DNA from: Sphingomonas sp. LY29
GTDB lineage: Bacteria; Pseudomonadota; Alphaproteobacteria; Sphingomonadales; Sphingomonadaceae
Assembly: GCF_035593985.1 (NCBI RefSeq)
Contig: NZ_CP141587.1
Location: 2,292,001 to 2,356,000 of the forward strand
Direction: 5' to 3'
Length of the DNA: 64,000 nt
Numbering within the stretch: the stretch's first letter is position 1; each line of letters opens with the position of its first letter. Both the position numbers and the translations under genes were made by a program. The notes under the pieces were generated by a model. It saw only the letters and a list, made by a program, of their open reading frames with translations. It had not been told where the DNA came from and did not search any database. Positions 45,514-54,005 of this stretch are shown piece by piece.

Positions 45514-46326
45514 ATGACCGCGCCAAGCCGCATTCGCTATCGAACTTTTCTTGCATCGGCCTTGGCCATCGCTTGTGCCGGGGCCGTCGGTGGTTTCCTT
45601 GTCGGGAGAAGCACGGAGCCGCCGCCGCCCGTCGTCCAGGCTCCGACGACACCTCAACCCGAGCCGAAACCGAAGGATGAGCCGGCCATTCCCCGCGCGC
45701 TCGACCGTGCCTCGATCATCGGCGCCATTAGCGCCGCCATCAATGCCGCCGCCACGCCCACGGGCAATGAGCCGCTGGCTGGTCGGGCCTTCGAAGTGCG
45801 GATTGCTTTTGGGTGTGATGGCCCTGCCGGCGACGAAATGGCGACCGGCTGGCAGCTATCCGACGATGGCAAGTCGATGACTTTGTCGGTTTCCCCGGAG
45901 GACTGGTCGGGCCTTTCACTGATCGCTCCATTCGTGGAAGAAGGCTCGGTGGAGGCCGCAAGAGGATTCTGGGTGACGCGCCCGTGGTCGAACGACGCGC
46001 GCTGTCCGCCGCCTGCGGCGACCTCGGCGTTGGGACTGGAGCGGAGCATCGGCATCGCGACTTTGTTCGCGGCCGAAAGTTCGCGGGTCGGTCGGCTGAC
46101 GGAACCGCTCCGAGCGACGGTCTCGCTCAACGAGCCACGTGACTTTGGTGCAGGCCTCCAGCTTGCCGTTGCCGGGCGCATTGCGCGCTGGCCGGACGGG
46201 CGCGCCATTCGCTGCCGCTCCGAAGACCCGATGCTCCGTCCGTCGTGCCTCGTCGCCGCTGATATCGACCGAATTTCCGTCGTCGACCCCGCCACTGGCG
46301 AAACGCTGTCGACCTGGAATCCCTGA
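45514..46326 (+). CDS. Membrane-anchored protein of unknown function
   Basis: A 270-residue protein not recognised by family. It has an N-terminal hydrophobic anchor or signal (about 11-30, FLASALAIACAGAVGGFLVG), then a Pro/Glu/Lys-rich stretch (EPPPPVVQAPTTPQPEPKPK) and a soluble domain of about 210 residues with three or four Cys (GCDG, RCPP, RCRSED, RPSC) that could form disulfides in the periplasm. It is divergent from the SLC13 gene, whose start region is nearly shared, and lies 79 bases before phaR. Confidence 0.7.
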   Translation: MTAPSRIRYRTFLASALAIACAGAVGGFLVGRSTEPPPPVVQAPTTPQPEPKPKDEPAIPRALDRASIIGAISAAINAAATPTGNEPLAGRAFEVRIAFGCDGPAGDEMATGWQLSDDGKSMTLSVSPEDWSGLSLIAPFVEEGSVEAARGFWVTRPWSNDARCPPPAATSALGLERSIGIATLFAAESSRVGRLTEPLRATVSLNEPRDFGAGLQLAVAGRIARWPDGRAIRCRSEDPMLRPSCLVAADIDRISVVDPATGETLSTWNP

Positions 46327-46405
46327 GCCGCCTGGCGCCGAGCGTGCGATGTTGCGGTGCGGGAGGTCGGGGTCTAGGCTGCCGGGACATTACAGGAGCG
46401 TATGC

Positions 46406-46945
46406 ATGGCCAAATCGGCGAACGGCCCGGGCGGCAAGGTGACGATCAAGAAATATGCGAACCGCCGCCTCTACGATACCGATAGCAGCAGTTACATCAC
46501 CCTTGACCGACTGGCGGAGATGATCCGGGAAGGGCGCGACTTCGAGGTGCTCGATGCCAAGACCGGCGAAGATATCACGCACCAGGTGCTGACGCAGATC
46601 ATCGTCGACGAAGAGTCGCGCGGATCGACCATGCTGCCGGTGAATTTCCTTCGCCAGCTAATTGGCCTGTATGGCGGTCAGATGCAGGGATCGGTCCCGC
46701 AATATCTCGACGCCGCGATGGATGCCTTCGCCAAGAACCAGGCGGCAATGGGCAGCGCCTTTCCCGCGACCGTCTTTACCGACCTTGCGAAGCGCAACAT
46801 GGCGATGTTCGAGGACGCCGCGAAGATGATGACGGGCAAGGGAGCCGCGAGCGCAGCCCCGGCGGGTGATGGGACCAGCGAAATCGAGAAGCTGAAGGCG
46901 GAGCTTGCCGCGTTGCAGGCCAAAGTGGACAAGCTCGGCAAATGA
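46406..46945 (+). CDS. phaR: Polyhydroxyalkanoate synthesis repressor PhaR
   Basis: A 179-residue DNA- and PHA-binding repressor that controls phasin and PHA genes. The N-terminal PHB-accumulation regulatory domain reads TIKKYANRRLYDTDSSSYITLDRL and AKTGEDITHQVLTQII, the most conserved part of the family. The C-terminus is a coiled-coil-like SEIEKLKAELAALQAKVDKL. The ATG at 46406 has CAGGAGCG upstream; the longer open frame before it runs inside the preceding gene and is not used. It overlaps the next start by four bases. Confidence 0.95.
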   Translation: MAKSANGPGGKVTIKKYANRRLYDTDSSSYITLDRLAEMIREGRDFEVLDAKTGEDITHQVLTQIIVDEESRGSTMLPVNFLRQLIGLYGGQMQGSVPQYLDAAMDAFAKNQAAMGSAFPATVFTDLAKRNMAMFEDAAKMMTGKGAASAAPAGDGTSEIEKLKAELAALQAKVDKLGK

Positions 46946-47361
46946 TCGGACGGTTCATCCTCGCGGCGATCTTGAGCGCCAGTGCTGCCACCGCCCAGGT
47001 CGCACCGCTGTCTTTCGACGCGGCCAAGGCCTTGCCGATTACTGCGGGGCAGTGGGTCTACGTGACCACCGCGACGGGATCCGAGGCGCGTTACGGCAAC
47101 AGTCTCGTGATTCGGTGCAATCGCTCGGCGCGATCGGTGGCGATCCAGCGCCCCGCGTCTCCATCGTCACCGCTCAATATTCTGACCAGCTCGACGAGTC
47201 GTGCGATTCCGGCCGGAGGCGTGTTGAATGCGCGCGATCCGATCCTCGACGCGATCGCGTTCAGCCGGGGACGATTTCTGGTGATGGGCGGGGTCGGCGC
47301 GACGCTGGCGATCCCAAGTTGGCCGGAAGCGGCGCGAAGCATCGAAGATTGCCGAATCTAA
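46942..47361 (+). CDS. Small exported protein of unknown function
   Basis: A 139-residue protein with a clear signal peptide (MIGRFILAAILSASAATA) and a mature part with two Cys (IRCNRS and the C-terminal EDCRI) that may form a disulfide. I do not recognise the family. The start overlaps the phaR stop as ATGA, so it is co-expressed with phaR although no functional link is evident. The SAR-type repeats RSARSV and SRAIPAGG are short and not informative. Confidence 0.7.
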   Translation: MIGRFILAAILSASAATAQVAPLSFDAAKALPITAGQWVYVTTATGSEARYGNSLVIRCNRSARSVAIQRPASPSSPLNILTSSTSRAIPAGGVLNARDPILDAIAFSRGRFLVMGGVGATLAIPSWPEAARSIEDCRI

Positions 47362-47426
47362 ACACTATTACAAGTCTTGTTCTTTCACTTGCGACGCAAC
47401 ATGTTGGGGTTGCCAACAACGCAGCG

Positions 47427-47440
47427 AAAGGAGGTGATCC
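47427..47440 (+). promoter_or_regulatory. Perfect 14-nt Shine-Dalgarno (full complement of the 16S 3' end)
   Basis: AAAGGAGGTGATCC matches the complete anti-Shine-Dalgarno tail of bacterial 16S rRNA (GGATCACCTCCTTT) without mismatch. Normal ribosome sites in this window match four to seven bases. It is followed one base later by an ATG. The 306-base stretch without a large gene (47362-47667) also contains a perfect ten-base palindrome CAACATGTTG at 47398-47407, possibly part of the promoter. Confidence 0.7.
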
Positions 47441-47441
47441 G

Positions 47442-47498
47442 ATGTCTCATGGTTCAGCTAAGAGGTCGGAAAAGTTCGCTTGGAGGACGGCGGCCTAA
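47442..47498 (+). CDS. Candidate 18-residue peptide or leader ORF
   Basis: An ATG one base after the extended Shine-Dalgarno opens an 18-codon frame, MSHGSAKRSEKFAWRTAA, ending in TAA. The peptide is basic (three Lys/Arg pairs) and has one Trp. The spacing is short for initiation (the core GGAGG is about nine bases from the ATG, which is normal). The gene is followed by a small hairpin and a strong terminator, so the whole unit could be a transcript of about 160-200 nt. I know of no family for it. It could be a real small protein, a leader peptide or part of a regulatory RNA. Confidence 0.45.
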   Translation: MSHGSAKRSEKFAWRTAA

Positions 47499-47517
47499 CC
47501 AGCCAGTCTTTTGTCTT

Positions 47518-47535
47518 CCGGGCTAGAGCGCCCGG
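47518..47535 (+). other. Small hairpin after the 18-codon ORF
   Basis: CCGGGC (47518-47523) pairs with GCCCGG (47530-47535) around a six-base loop. It lies between the tiny ORF and the terminator hairpin and supports the idea that this unit is a structured RNA. Confidence 0.45.
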
Positions 47536-47552
47536 TCGCTGACCATGTCGAA

Positions 47553-47585
47553 GGGCGCTGCCATGTGGTGTGGCAGCGCCCTTTT
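47553..47585 (+). terminator. Strong Rho-independent terminator
   Basis: An 11-base-pair perfect stem, GGGCGCTGCCA (47553-47563) with TGGCAGCGCCC (47571-47581), has a seven-base loop and is followed by TTTT. It ends the short transcript that carries the tiny ORF and separates it from the histone-like gene. Confidence 0.88.
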
Positions 47586-47667
47586 ACTTGTCCGCTTCAC
47601 GAGAATGGGGAACCGTTTCGGCTCTGGACCGTCTTTACGCGCAATGGATTCAACGGGAGGTTCCACC

Positions 47668-48201
47668 ATGGCGAAATCGACGACCCGCAGCAGCGGAAGC
47701 AAGAAAAGCAGCGCCTCGACCACGTCGAGCACCACCAAGTCCAATCTCGACAAGATCGCAAAGGCGGCAATGAGCCGCGAAATGCTCGCGGCCGGTCTGA
47801 CCGCAGCGGCTGCGGCGATCGCCGCGAGCCCCAAGGCGCGCAAGGCCATCCGTGATGCGGGTCTCGACGCCGCCGACAGCGCGAGCAGCGCAGCCTCGAC
47901 CATGATGAGCAATGCATCGAAGCTTGGCTCGCTGATTGCCGAGGCTGTCGCCGAAGCCGCCCAGCGCGTGATGTCGGGCAAGTGGACCGATGACGACAGC
48001 TCGTCTTCGTCATCGACCAAGTCGACCGCTTCGGCGAAGCCTGCCGCCAAGCGCGCCGCTCCGCGCAAGACCGGCGCGGCCCGCAAGGCGCCGGCCGCGA
48101 AGGCCGCCAGCACGACCGCGCGCAAGTCGACCGCGACCAAGCGGCGCTCGAGCGCGACGGCGCGCAAGCGTCCGACCAAGCCGGCCACCCCGGCCAGCTA
48201 A
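47668..48201 (+). CDS. Histone-H1-like Ala/Lys/Ser-rich protein
   Basis: A 177-residue basic protein. A Ser/Thr/Lys-rich N-terminus (1-30) is followed by an Ala-rich helical core (about 32-112) containing AGLTAAAAAIAASPKARKAIRDAG, a poly-Ser/Asp stretch, and a C-terminal tail from about 120 built of AAKRAA, RKTGAARKAPAAK and ARKSTATKRR repeats, as in eukaryotic H1 and bacterial H1-like proteins. It probably binds DNA or RNA non-specifically. The start follows CGGGAGG by seven bases; the longer open frame upstream includes the terminator and is rejected. A terminator follows. Confidence 0.8.
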   Translation: MAKSTTRSSGSKKSSASTTSSTTKSNLDKIAKAAMSREMLAAGLTAAAAAIAASPKARKAIRDAGLDAADSASSAASTMMSNASKLGSLIAEAVAEAAQRVMSGKWTDDDSSSSSSTKSTASAKPAAKRAAPRKTGAARKAPAAKAASTTARKSTATKRRSSATARKRPTKPATPAS

Positions 48202-48224
48202 TCGTCGGCGACGACGTTTTGTTC

Positions 48225-48261
48225 GAAGGGCTTCGGGACATGATCCCGGAGCCCTTCTTTT
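48225..48261 (+). terminator. Rho-independent terminator after the histone-like gene
   Basis: A 14-base stem with one mismatch, GAAGGGCTTCGGGA (48225-48238) with TCCCGGAGCCCTTC (48244-48257), has a five-base loop and a TTTT tail. Confidence 0.9.
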
Positions 48262-48301
48262 GCGTTGGAAAGTCCGGGGTTTGCATGTCATGACACCGCG
48301 C

Positions 48302-49657
48302 ATGAGTTCGCCAGATTTCGCCGTCATCATCCTTGCCGCCGGGCAGGGCACCCGGATGCGTTCGGACACGCACAAGGTGCTTCACCCGATCGCCGGCAAG
48401 CCGATGTTCCTTCACCTGCTCGACATGGTCGATTCGATCGGCGCGTCGCGGCGCGTGGTCGTGGTCGGCAAGGGCCGCGAGCAGATCGAGGCGGCGCTGG
48501 AAGGCCGCGGCGTTTCGGTTGCAGTTCAGGCGGAACAGAAGGGCACGGCTCACGCGGTTCGAATGGCGGAGGAAGCGCTGGCCGACTTCGACGGGCCCGT
48601 GGTCGTCCTGTACGGCGATACGCCTTTCGTGACCGAGGCGACCCTGCGCCGGATGCTCGAGCGGCTCGGTCAGCCGGATGATCCCGGCATCGTCGTGCTC
48701 GCCAGTTCTCCGCAGGACGGCAAGTCCTATGGCCGTGTTATCCTGGAGGGCGGCGACCGCATTTCGAAGATGGTCGAATATAAGGATGCCAACGAGGCCG
48801 AGCGCGCGGTAAAGCTGTGCAACAGCGGAATGCTCGCAGCGGGATCGCGCGACCTGTTCCGCTGGCTCGCCAGCGTCGGCGCCGACAATGCCGCGCACGA
48901 ATATTATCTGCCCGACGCGGTGATGGTGGCGAAGGCCGATGGTCGGCACCCGGTCGCGATCGAAGGTGAGGCCTTCGAGACCGCGGGCGTCAACAGCCGC
49001 GCCGAACTCGCGCACCTGGAACTGGACTGGCAGCGGCGGCGGCGCGAGGAAGCGCTCGATCAGGGCGCCACCCTGATCGATCCCGATAGCGTCTGGTTCA
49101 GTCACGATACCAAGCTCGGTCGCGATTCCACCGTCGAGCCCCACGTCGTCTTCGGCCCCGGAGTCACGATCGCTGACGGAGCGGTCATCCGCGCCTTCTG
49201 TCATATTGAGGGGGCGACGATCGCGACCGGCTGCGAAGTCGGCCCGTTCGCCCGCCTGCGTCCTGGCACTACCTTGGGGAAGGGCGCCAGGATCGGCAAC
49301 TTCGTCGAGGTCAAGAAAACGGCGCTGGGCGAAGGCGCGAAGGTCAATCACCTCAGTTACATCGGTGACGCGGAGGTCGGCGCGAAGGCGAACGTCGGTG
49401 CGGGGACGATCACCTGCAACTACGACGGCTTCGGCAAGTATCGGACCCAGATCGGGGCAGGTGCCTTCATCGGGTCGAACAGTGCGCTCGTCGCGCCCGT
49501 CTCGATCGGCGCGGGCGCGATCGTCGGCGCGGGGAGCGTCGTGACGAAGGATGTGGCCGCCGACGAGCTTGCAGTGGCTCGCGGTGAGCAGACGAACAAA
49601 TCAGGCTGGGCTGCACGCTTTCGCAGCGAGCGGCAGGCCAAGAAGGAACAGCGTTAA
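48302..49657 (+). CDS. glmU: Bifunctional GlmU (glucosamine-1-phosphate acetyltransferase / UDP-GlcNAc pyrophosphorylase)
   Basis: Makes UDP-N-acetylglucosamine for peptidoglycan and lipopolysaccharide. The 451-residue protein has the N-terminal pyrophosphorylase domain with LAAGQGTRM at about 11-19 and KVLHPIAGKPM. The left-handed beta-helix acetyltransferase domain starts around residue 250 and shows hexapeptide repeats and the active-site region NFVEVKKTALGEGAKVNHLSYIGDAEVG. ATG 48302 is used; an in-frame ATG at 48290 would add four residues. The stop directly abuts glmS, so both steps of the amino-sugar pathway are co-expressed. Confidence 0.97.
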   Translation: MSSPDFAVIILAAGQGTRMRSDTHKVLHPIAGKPMFLHLLDMVDSIGASRRVVVVGKGREQIEAALEGRGVSVAVQAEQKGTAHAVRMAEEALADFDGPVVVLYGDTPFVTEATLRRMLERLGQPDDPGIVVLASSPQDGKSYGRVILEGGDRISKMVEYKDANEAERAVKLCNSGMLAAGSRDLFRWLASVGADNAAHEYYLPDAVMVAKADGRHPVAIEGEAFETAGVNSRAELAHLELDWQRRRREEALDQGATLIDPDSVWFSHDTKLGRDSTVEPHVVFGPGVTIADGAVIRAFCHIEGATIATGCEVGPFARLRPGTTLGKGARIGNFVEVKKTALGEGAKVNHLSYIGDAEVGAKANVGAGTITCNYDGFGKYRTQIGAGAFIGSNSALVAPVSIGAGAIVGAGSVVTKDVAADELAVARGEQTNKSGWAARFRSERQAKKEQR

Positions 49658-51481
49658 ATGTGTGGGATTGTCGGGATTGTCGGGCGAAGCGCGGTCGCGG
49701 GGCGTCTGTTTCACGGACTGCGCCGCCTTGAATATCGCGGGTACGATTCCGCCGGTATCTGCACGATCGACGGTGGCGACTTCGACCGCCGACGCGCGGA
49801 AGGCAAGCTCGACAATCTGAAGGCCGAACTCGATGCCGATCCGCTGGGCGGCGACGTCGGCATCGCGCACACGCGGTGGGCCACGCACGGCGCGCCGACC
49901 GTCGGGAATGCGCATCCGCACATCGTCGGTCCGGTCGCGCTGGTGCACAACGGCATCATCGAGAATTTCAAGCCGCTGCGAGATGCGCTGATGGCCGAAG
50001 GACGCGAGTTCAAAAGCGAAACCGACAGCGAAGTCGTCGCGCATCTCGTCGCTCGCGAGATCGAGCGCGGCGCGGCCCCGCGCGACGCGGTCGCGGCGGT
50101 GCTGCCGCAATTGCACGGTGCATTCGCGATCGCCTTCCTGTTCCGCGATGCGCCGGACCTGGTGATCGGCGCGCGCATGGGGGCGCCACTCACCGTCGGT
50201 TATGGAGAGGGCGAGAATTACCTCGGCTCCGACGCGCTTGCGCTGGCGCCGCTGACGCAGCGGATCGCCTATCTCGACGAGGGCGACTGGGTCGTGGTCG
50301 AGCGCGACCAGGTCCAGATCTTCGATCGCGCCAATCAGCCCGTCACTCGGGAGATTGTCGAGTCCGGGGCCAGCGCCGCGCGCATCGAGAAGGGCAATCA
50401 CCGCCACTACATGCAGAAGGAGATCTTTGAGCAGCCGGTGGTCGTGGCGCAGACGCTGCAAAGCTATGTCCGCACGCTCGAAGGACGCGTCGCGCTGCCT
50501 GACATCGACTTCGACCTCGGCGCGGTCAATCGCGTGACGATCGTTGCCTGCGGGACCAGCTTCTACGCCGGCATGGTCGCCAAATATTGGTTCGAACAAT
50601 TCGCGCGGGTGCCGGTCGACATCGATGTCGCCAGCGAATTCCGCTATCGCCAGCCGGTGCTGGAGCCGGGCGGTCTGGCGTTGTTCATCAGTCAGTCGGG
50701 CGAGACGGCCGACACGCTGGCCGCGCTCCGCCATGCGCGCGAGGAAGGACAGACGATCGCGGTTGTCGTCAACGTGCCGACCAGTTCGATGGCGCGCGAG
50801 GCCGACCTGCTGCTTCCGACCCACGCCGGCCCCGAAATCGGAGTCGCCTCCACCAAGGCGTTCACTTGCCAGCTGGCGGTCCTCGCCGCGCTTGCCGCCA
50901 ATCTGGCGCGGGCCAAGGGCCGGATCGACGCCGCCGAGGAACGCGAACTGGTCGAGCATCTCCGCGAGGCGCCCGAGGCGATGAGCGAAGCGTTGAAGCA
51001 TGACGACGAGATCGCGGCGATGGCGCACCTCGTCGCCCCGGCGCGCGATGTGCTCTACCTTGGCCGCGGCCCGGAATATCCGATGGCGCTCGAAGGCGCG
51101 CTCAAGTTGAAGGAGATCAGCTACATCCACGCCGAAGGTTACGCCGCAGGCGAGATGAAGCATGGCCCGATCGCGCTGATCGATGACCTCGTCCCGGTGA
51201 TCGTTCTCGCTCCGTCGGGACCGCTGTTCGAGAAAACGGTCAGCAACATGCAGGAAGTGCGCGCGCGTGGCGGCAAGATCATCCTGATCAGCGACGCCGC
51301 CGGGCTGGCCTCGGCGGGCGAAGGCTGCATGGCGACTATCGAAATGCCGCAAGTCCACCCATTGATCGCGCCGCTGGTCTATGCCGTTCCGGTGCAACTC
51401 CTGGCTTACCATGTCGCGGTGGCCAAGGGGACCGACGTCGACCAGCCGCGCAACCTGGCGAAATCGGTGACGGTCGAGTGA
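49658..51481 (+). CDS. glmS: Glutamine-fructose-6-phosphate aminotransferase (isomerising)
   Basis: Converts fructose-6-phosphate and glutamine to glucosamine-6-phosphate, feeding GlmM and GlmU. The product is 607 residues. The N-terminal Ntn glutaminase starts MCGIVGIVG with Cys2 as nucleophile and contains LEYRGYDSAG and HTRWATHG. Two SIS domains follow (about 285-430 and 455-590) with CGTSFYAG, SQSGETADTLAALR and the C-terminal KSVTVE that reaches the active site. It follows glmU with no spacing and overlaps the GFA gene start by four bases. Confidence 0.98.
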   Translation: MCGIVGIVGRSAVAGRLFHGLRRLEYRGYDSAGICTIDGGDFDRRRAEGKLDNLKAELDADPLGGDVGIAHTRWATHGAPTVGNAHPHIVGPVALVHNGIIENFKPLRDALMAEGREFKSETDSEVVAHLVAREIERGAAPRDAVAAVLPQLHGAFAIAFLFRDAPDLVIGARMGAPLTVGYGEGENYLGSDALALAPLTQRIAYLDEGDWVVVERDQVQIFDRANQPVTREIVESGASAARIEKGNHRHYMQKEIFEQPVVVAQTLQSYVRTLEGRVALPDIDFDLGAVNRVTIVACGTSFYAGMVAKYWFEQFARVPVDIDVASEFRYRQPVLEPGGLALFISQSGETADTLAALRHAREEGQTIAVVVNVPTSSMAREADLLLPTHAGPEIGVASTKAFTCQLAVLAALAANLARAKGRIDAAEERELVEHLREAPEAMSEALKHDDEIAAMAHLVAPARDVLYLGRGPEYPMALEGALKLKEISYIHAEGYAAGEMKHGPIALIDDLVPVIVLAPSGPLFEKTVSNMQEVRARGGKIILISDAAGLASAGEGCMATIEMPQVHPLIAPLVYAVPVQLLAYHVAVAKGTDVDQPRNLAKSVTVE

Positions 51482-51861
51482 AGGCGAGCGGCGGTTGCCA
51501 CTGTGGCGCGGTTCGTTTCACCGCCGCCCTGCCGCCGCCCCCAGTACCGGCACTCGATTGCAATTGCTCGGTCTGCTCGATGACCGCTTTTCTCCACCTG
51601 ATCGTCCCACATGGTGATTTCAGTCTGGAGCGCGGGGAAGACAAGCTCACCAGCTATCGCTTCGGGACTGGCGCGGCCGAGCATCTCTTCTGCTCGGTGT
51701 GCGGGGTGAAGAGCTTCTACCAGCCGCGCAGCCATCCCGATGCGTGGAGCGTCAATGCCCATTGCCTCGACCAACCGGTCGCCTTGGCGATCGAGCGGTT
51801 CGACGGACGCGACTGGGATCGCGCGAAGGCCAGTCTCGACGCGAACGGCACCGCCGACTAG
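51478..51861 (+). CDS. GFA-family (glutathione-dependent formaldehyde-activating-like) zinc protein
   Basis: A 127-residue beta-fold protein with the zinc-binding Cys pattern of the GFA family: GGCHCGAVRF near the N-terminus, CNCSVC in the middle and FCSVCGVKSFYQPRSHPD toward the end, followed by NAHCLD. The family is often annotated as formaldehyde-activating, but most members have no proven activity. It starts at a GTG overlapping the glmS stop (GTGA) and precedes alr by ten bases, so it travels with cell-wall precursor genes. Confidence 0.9.
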   Translation: MKASGGCHCGAVRFTAALPPPPVPALDCNCSVCSMTAFLHLIVPHGDFSLERGEDKLTSYRFGTGAAEHLFCSVCGVKSFYQPRSHPDAWSVNAHCLDQPVALAIERFDGRDWDRAKASLDANGTAD

Positions 51862-51871
51862 GGCGAACGCC

Positions 51872-52900
51872 ATGCATCGTCCGCTTCGTCTCCGCCTCGA
51901 TATTGCCGCGCTTCAGTCGAACTGGAAGTGGCTGTCGCGGTTCAGCGGGGTAGCGACAGGGGCGGCGGTCAAGGCCGACGGCTATGGCCTTGGCGCCCGC
52001 CAGGTGGTGAAGCATCTGGGTGAGGCGGGTTGCCGCGATTTTTTCGTCTCCACATGGGCGGAAGCAGAAGCATTAGGCCCGCTCCCGGCTGATGCACGAC
52101 TGAGTGTGCTTCATGGCATCGGCCCGAACGATGCCGCAGCGGCGCTCGCCTTGGACGCCCGACCGGTGCTCAACACGCCCGAACAAGTGGCGCGATGGAA
52201 AGAGGTGGCCTTGGACCGCTCTTGCGACGTGATGGTCGATACCGGGATGAACCGCCTCGGCGTTCGCGTCGACGAGATCGCCTTGCTTGATGGTTTGGCG
52301 ATCGAAACGCTGATGAGCCACCTCGCCTGCGCCGATGAGGATAACGCGATGAACGGGGCGCAAAAGGAGCGGTTCGGCGCGGTCGCCGCTGCAGTGCCCG
52401 CCAAGCGCTACAGCCTCGCCAATTCCGCCGGCATCTGCCTTGGGCGGGAGTACGCCTTCGATCTCGTGCGTCCGGGGCTGGCGCTCTACGGCGGCATTCC
52501 CCGCGACGAAGCGCTGGGCCAGATCCAACAAGTCGCGACGCCAGAAGCGCAGGTGGTCCAGCGCCGGACGGTGCCGGCGGGCGAAACCATCGGCTACGGC
52601 GCGACATGGAGGGCTCGCGACGCCACCGAGGCGGCGATCGTCAACATCGGCTATGCCGACGGCTACCTGCGCTGCTTCGCCGGCAAGGGATCGGCACGCG
52701 TCGGCGATGCCGCGCTGCCGCTTCTTGGTCGCGTATCAATGGATCTCGTCGCGCTCGACTGCAGTGACGCGCCCAACCTCGCCGAGGGCGACTGGGTGCA
52801 GATGGATTACGACCTGCCGTCCGCCGCCGAGGCGACGGGCCTGTCGCAATATGAACTGCTGACCGGGCTTAGTGCCCGGTTTGAGCGACGCTGGGCCTAA
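51872..52900 (+). CDS. alr: Alanine racemase
   Basis: Interconverts L- and D-alanine with PLP for peptidoglycan. The 342-residue product has the PLP-Lys at K34 in AAVKADGYGLG, LMSHLACADE, a substrate Tyr region GYGATWRA, and RVSMDLVALD with GYADGYLR. The ATG at 51872 places the Lys at the normal distance from the N-terminus; the longer open frame overlaps the GFA gene and is rejected. The gene converges with a TPR gene, overlapping it by four bases. Confidence 0.95.
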   Translation: MHRPLRLRLDIAALQSNWKWLSRFSGVATGAAVKADGYGLGARQVVKHLGEAGCRDFFVSTWAEAEALGPLPADARLSVLHGIGPNDAAAALALDARPVLNTPEQVARWKEVALDRSCDVMVDTGMNRLGVRVDEIALLDGLAIETLMSHLACADEDNAMNGAQKERFGAVAAAVPAKRYSLANSAGICLGREYAFDLVRPGLALYGGIPRDEALGQIQQVATPEAQVVQRRTVPAGETIGYGATWRARDATEAAIVNIGYADGYLRCFAGKGSARVGDAALPLLGRVSMDLVALDCSDAPNLAEGDWVQMDYDLPSAAEATGLSQYELLTGLSARFERRWA

Positions 52901-53274
52901 CGGCTGGCGACGACGGCCTTCATCCGCGTCAGTGCCTTGTCGGCGGCGGCGCGCGATCCGATGACACGCCCCGACGCGAGCACCAGTTCGACATCCTGTG
53001 CAGCCATTGCCGCCTCGAACATCTTTTCGGCTTCGGCGTAGCGCCCGGTCTTTGCGTAGACCTGGCCAAGGTTGATCAGGCGGGCTGGATCGCTGCGGTC
53101 GATCTGGCTGGTCCGAAGCTGAAGTTCCGCCGCTTCCAAATTGCCGCTGACGAGCGCATCATAACCGAGCGAGCCTTGGGGATAGTTTACCTCGCCCTTG
53201 GCCGGCGTCTGGGCCGCGGCGGGTGGAACGGCGAGCATCACTGCCAGCGGGGCGAGAAGAAATGCACGTGCCAT
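52897..53274 (-). CDS. Exported TPR-repeat protein
   Basis: A 125-residue protein with a signal peptide (MARAFLLAPLAVMLAVPPAAA) followed by two tetratricopeptide-like repeats at about 38-57 (GYDALVSGNLEAAELQLR) and 63-95 (ARLINLGQVYAKTGRYAEAEKMFEAAM). Such proteins scaffold periplasmic complexes. No partner is evident here. It ends inside the alr stop on the other strand. Confidence 0.8.
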   Translation of the reverse strand: MARAFLLAPLAVMLAVPPAAAQTPAKGEVNYPQGSLGYDALVSGNLEAAELQLRTSQIDRSDPARLINLGQVYAKTGRYAEAEKMFEAAMAAQDVELVLASGRVIGSRAAADKALTRMKAVVASR

Positions 53275-53348
53275 GGCCCGACTCCCTGTTTGATCGGACG
53301 GAACGTAACCTTCCTCTCATCGAACTGCAATATTACTGAAATATTCGG

Positions 53349-54005
53349 TCAGCTCGTGCGGGCGCTCTTGGGCGGCGGGGTCTTCGGGCGATAGGCGCAC
53401 AGGTCGACCACCGGGCAACGCCAGCATTCGGGCGTACGCGCCTTGCAGACGTAGCGACCGTGCAGGATCAGCCAGTGGTGCGCATGAGCCATGAAAGGTT
53501 CGGGCGTCACCTTTTCCAGCTTCAATTCGACCGCGAGCGGCGTCTTGCCCTTGGCCAGACCGGTACGGTTGCCGACCCGGAAAATGTGCGTATCGACCGC
53601 GATCGTCGGTTCACCGAACGCGACGTTGAGGACGACATTGGCGGTCTTCCGGCCGACGCCTGAAAGCATTTCGAGCGCGTCGCGCTCGCGCGGCACCTCT
53701 CCACCATGCTGGTCGACGAGGATGCGCGCGGCGGCGATCACGTTCTTTGCTTTGGTGTTGAACAGGCCGATCGTCTTGATGTGCTGCTTCAATCCCTCCT
53801 CGCCGAGGTCGAGCATCTGCTGCGGCGTCGTCACTTTCGCGAATAGCGCGCGGGTCGCCTTGTTCACTCCGACGTCGGTCGCCTGCGCCGACAGCGCGAC
53901 CGCGACGAGCAGCGTGTAGGGGTTCACATATTCAAGCTCGGTCTGGGGCGAGGGGTCCGCTTCCGCCAGCCGCCGATAGAATTCGAAGACGTCGGCGCGC
54001 TTCAC
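53349..54005 (-). CDS. nth: Endonuclease III (DNA glycosylase/AP lyase)
   Basis: Removes oxidised pyrimidines. The 218-residue product has the helix-hairpin-helix with catalytic Lys in LSGVGRKTANVV and the catalytic Asp in VDTHIFRV. The C-terminal iron-sulfur cluster has spacing C-x6-C-x2-C-x5-C (CKARTPECWRCPVVDLC). It starts at a GTG overlapping the dapB stop (GTGA). The open frame further upstream lies antisense to nothing but inside dapB and is ignored. Confidence 0.95.
   Translation of the reverse strand: MKRADVFEFYRRLAEADPSPQTELEYVNPYTLLVAVALSAQATDVGVNKATRALFAKVTTPQQMLDLGEEGLKQHIKTIGLFNTKAKNVIAAARILVDQHGGEVPRERDALEMLSGVGRKTANVVLNVAFGEPTIAVDTHIFRVGNRTGLAKGKTPLAVELKLEKVTPEPFMAHAHHWLILHGRYVCKARTPECWRCPVVDLCAYRPKTPPPKSARTS

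Noticed and set aside
47545..47667. An N-terminal extension of the histone-like gene
   Set aside because: The extension would translate through a Rho-independent terminator, and a strong GGGAGG lies before the downstream ATG.
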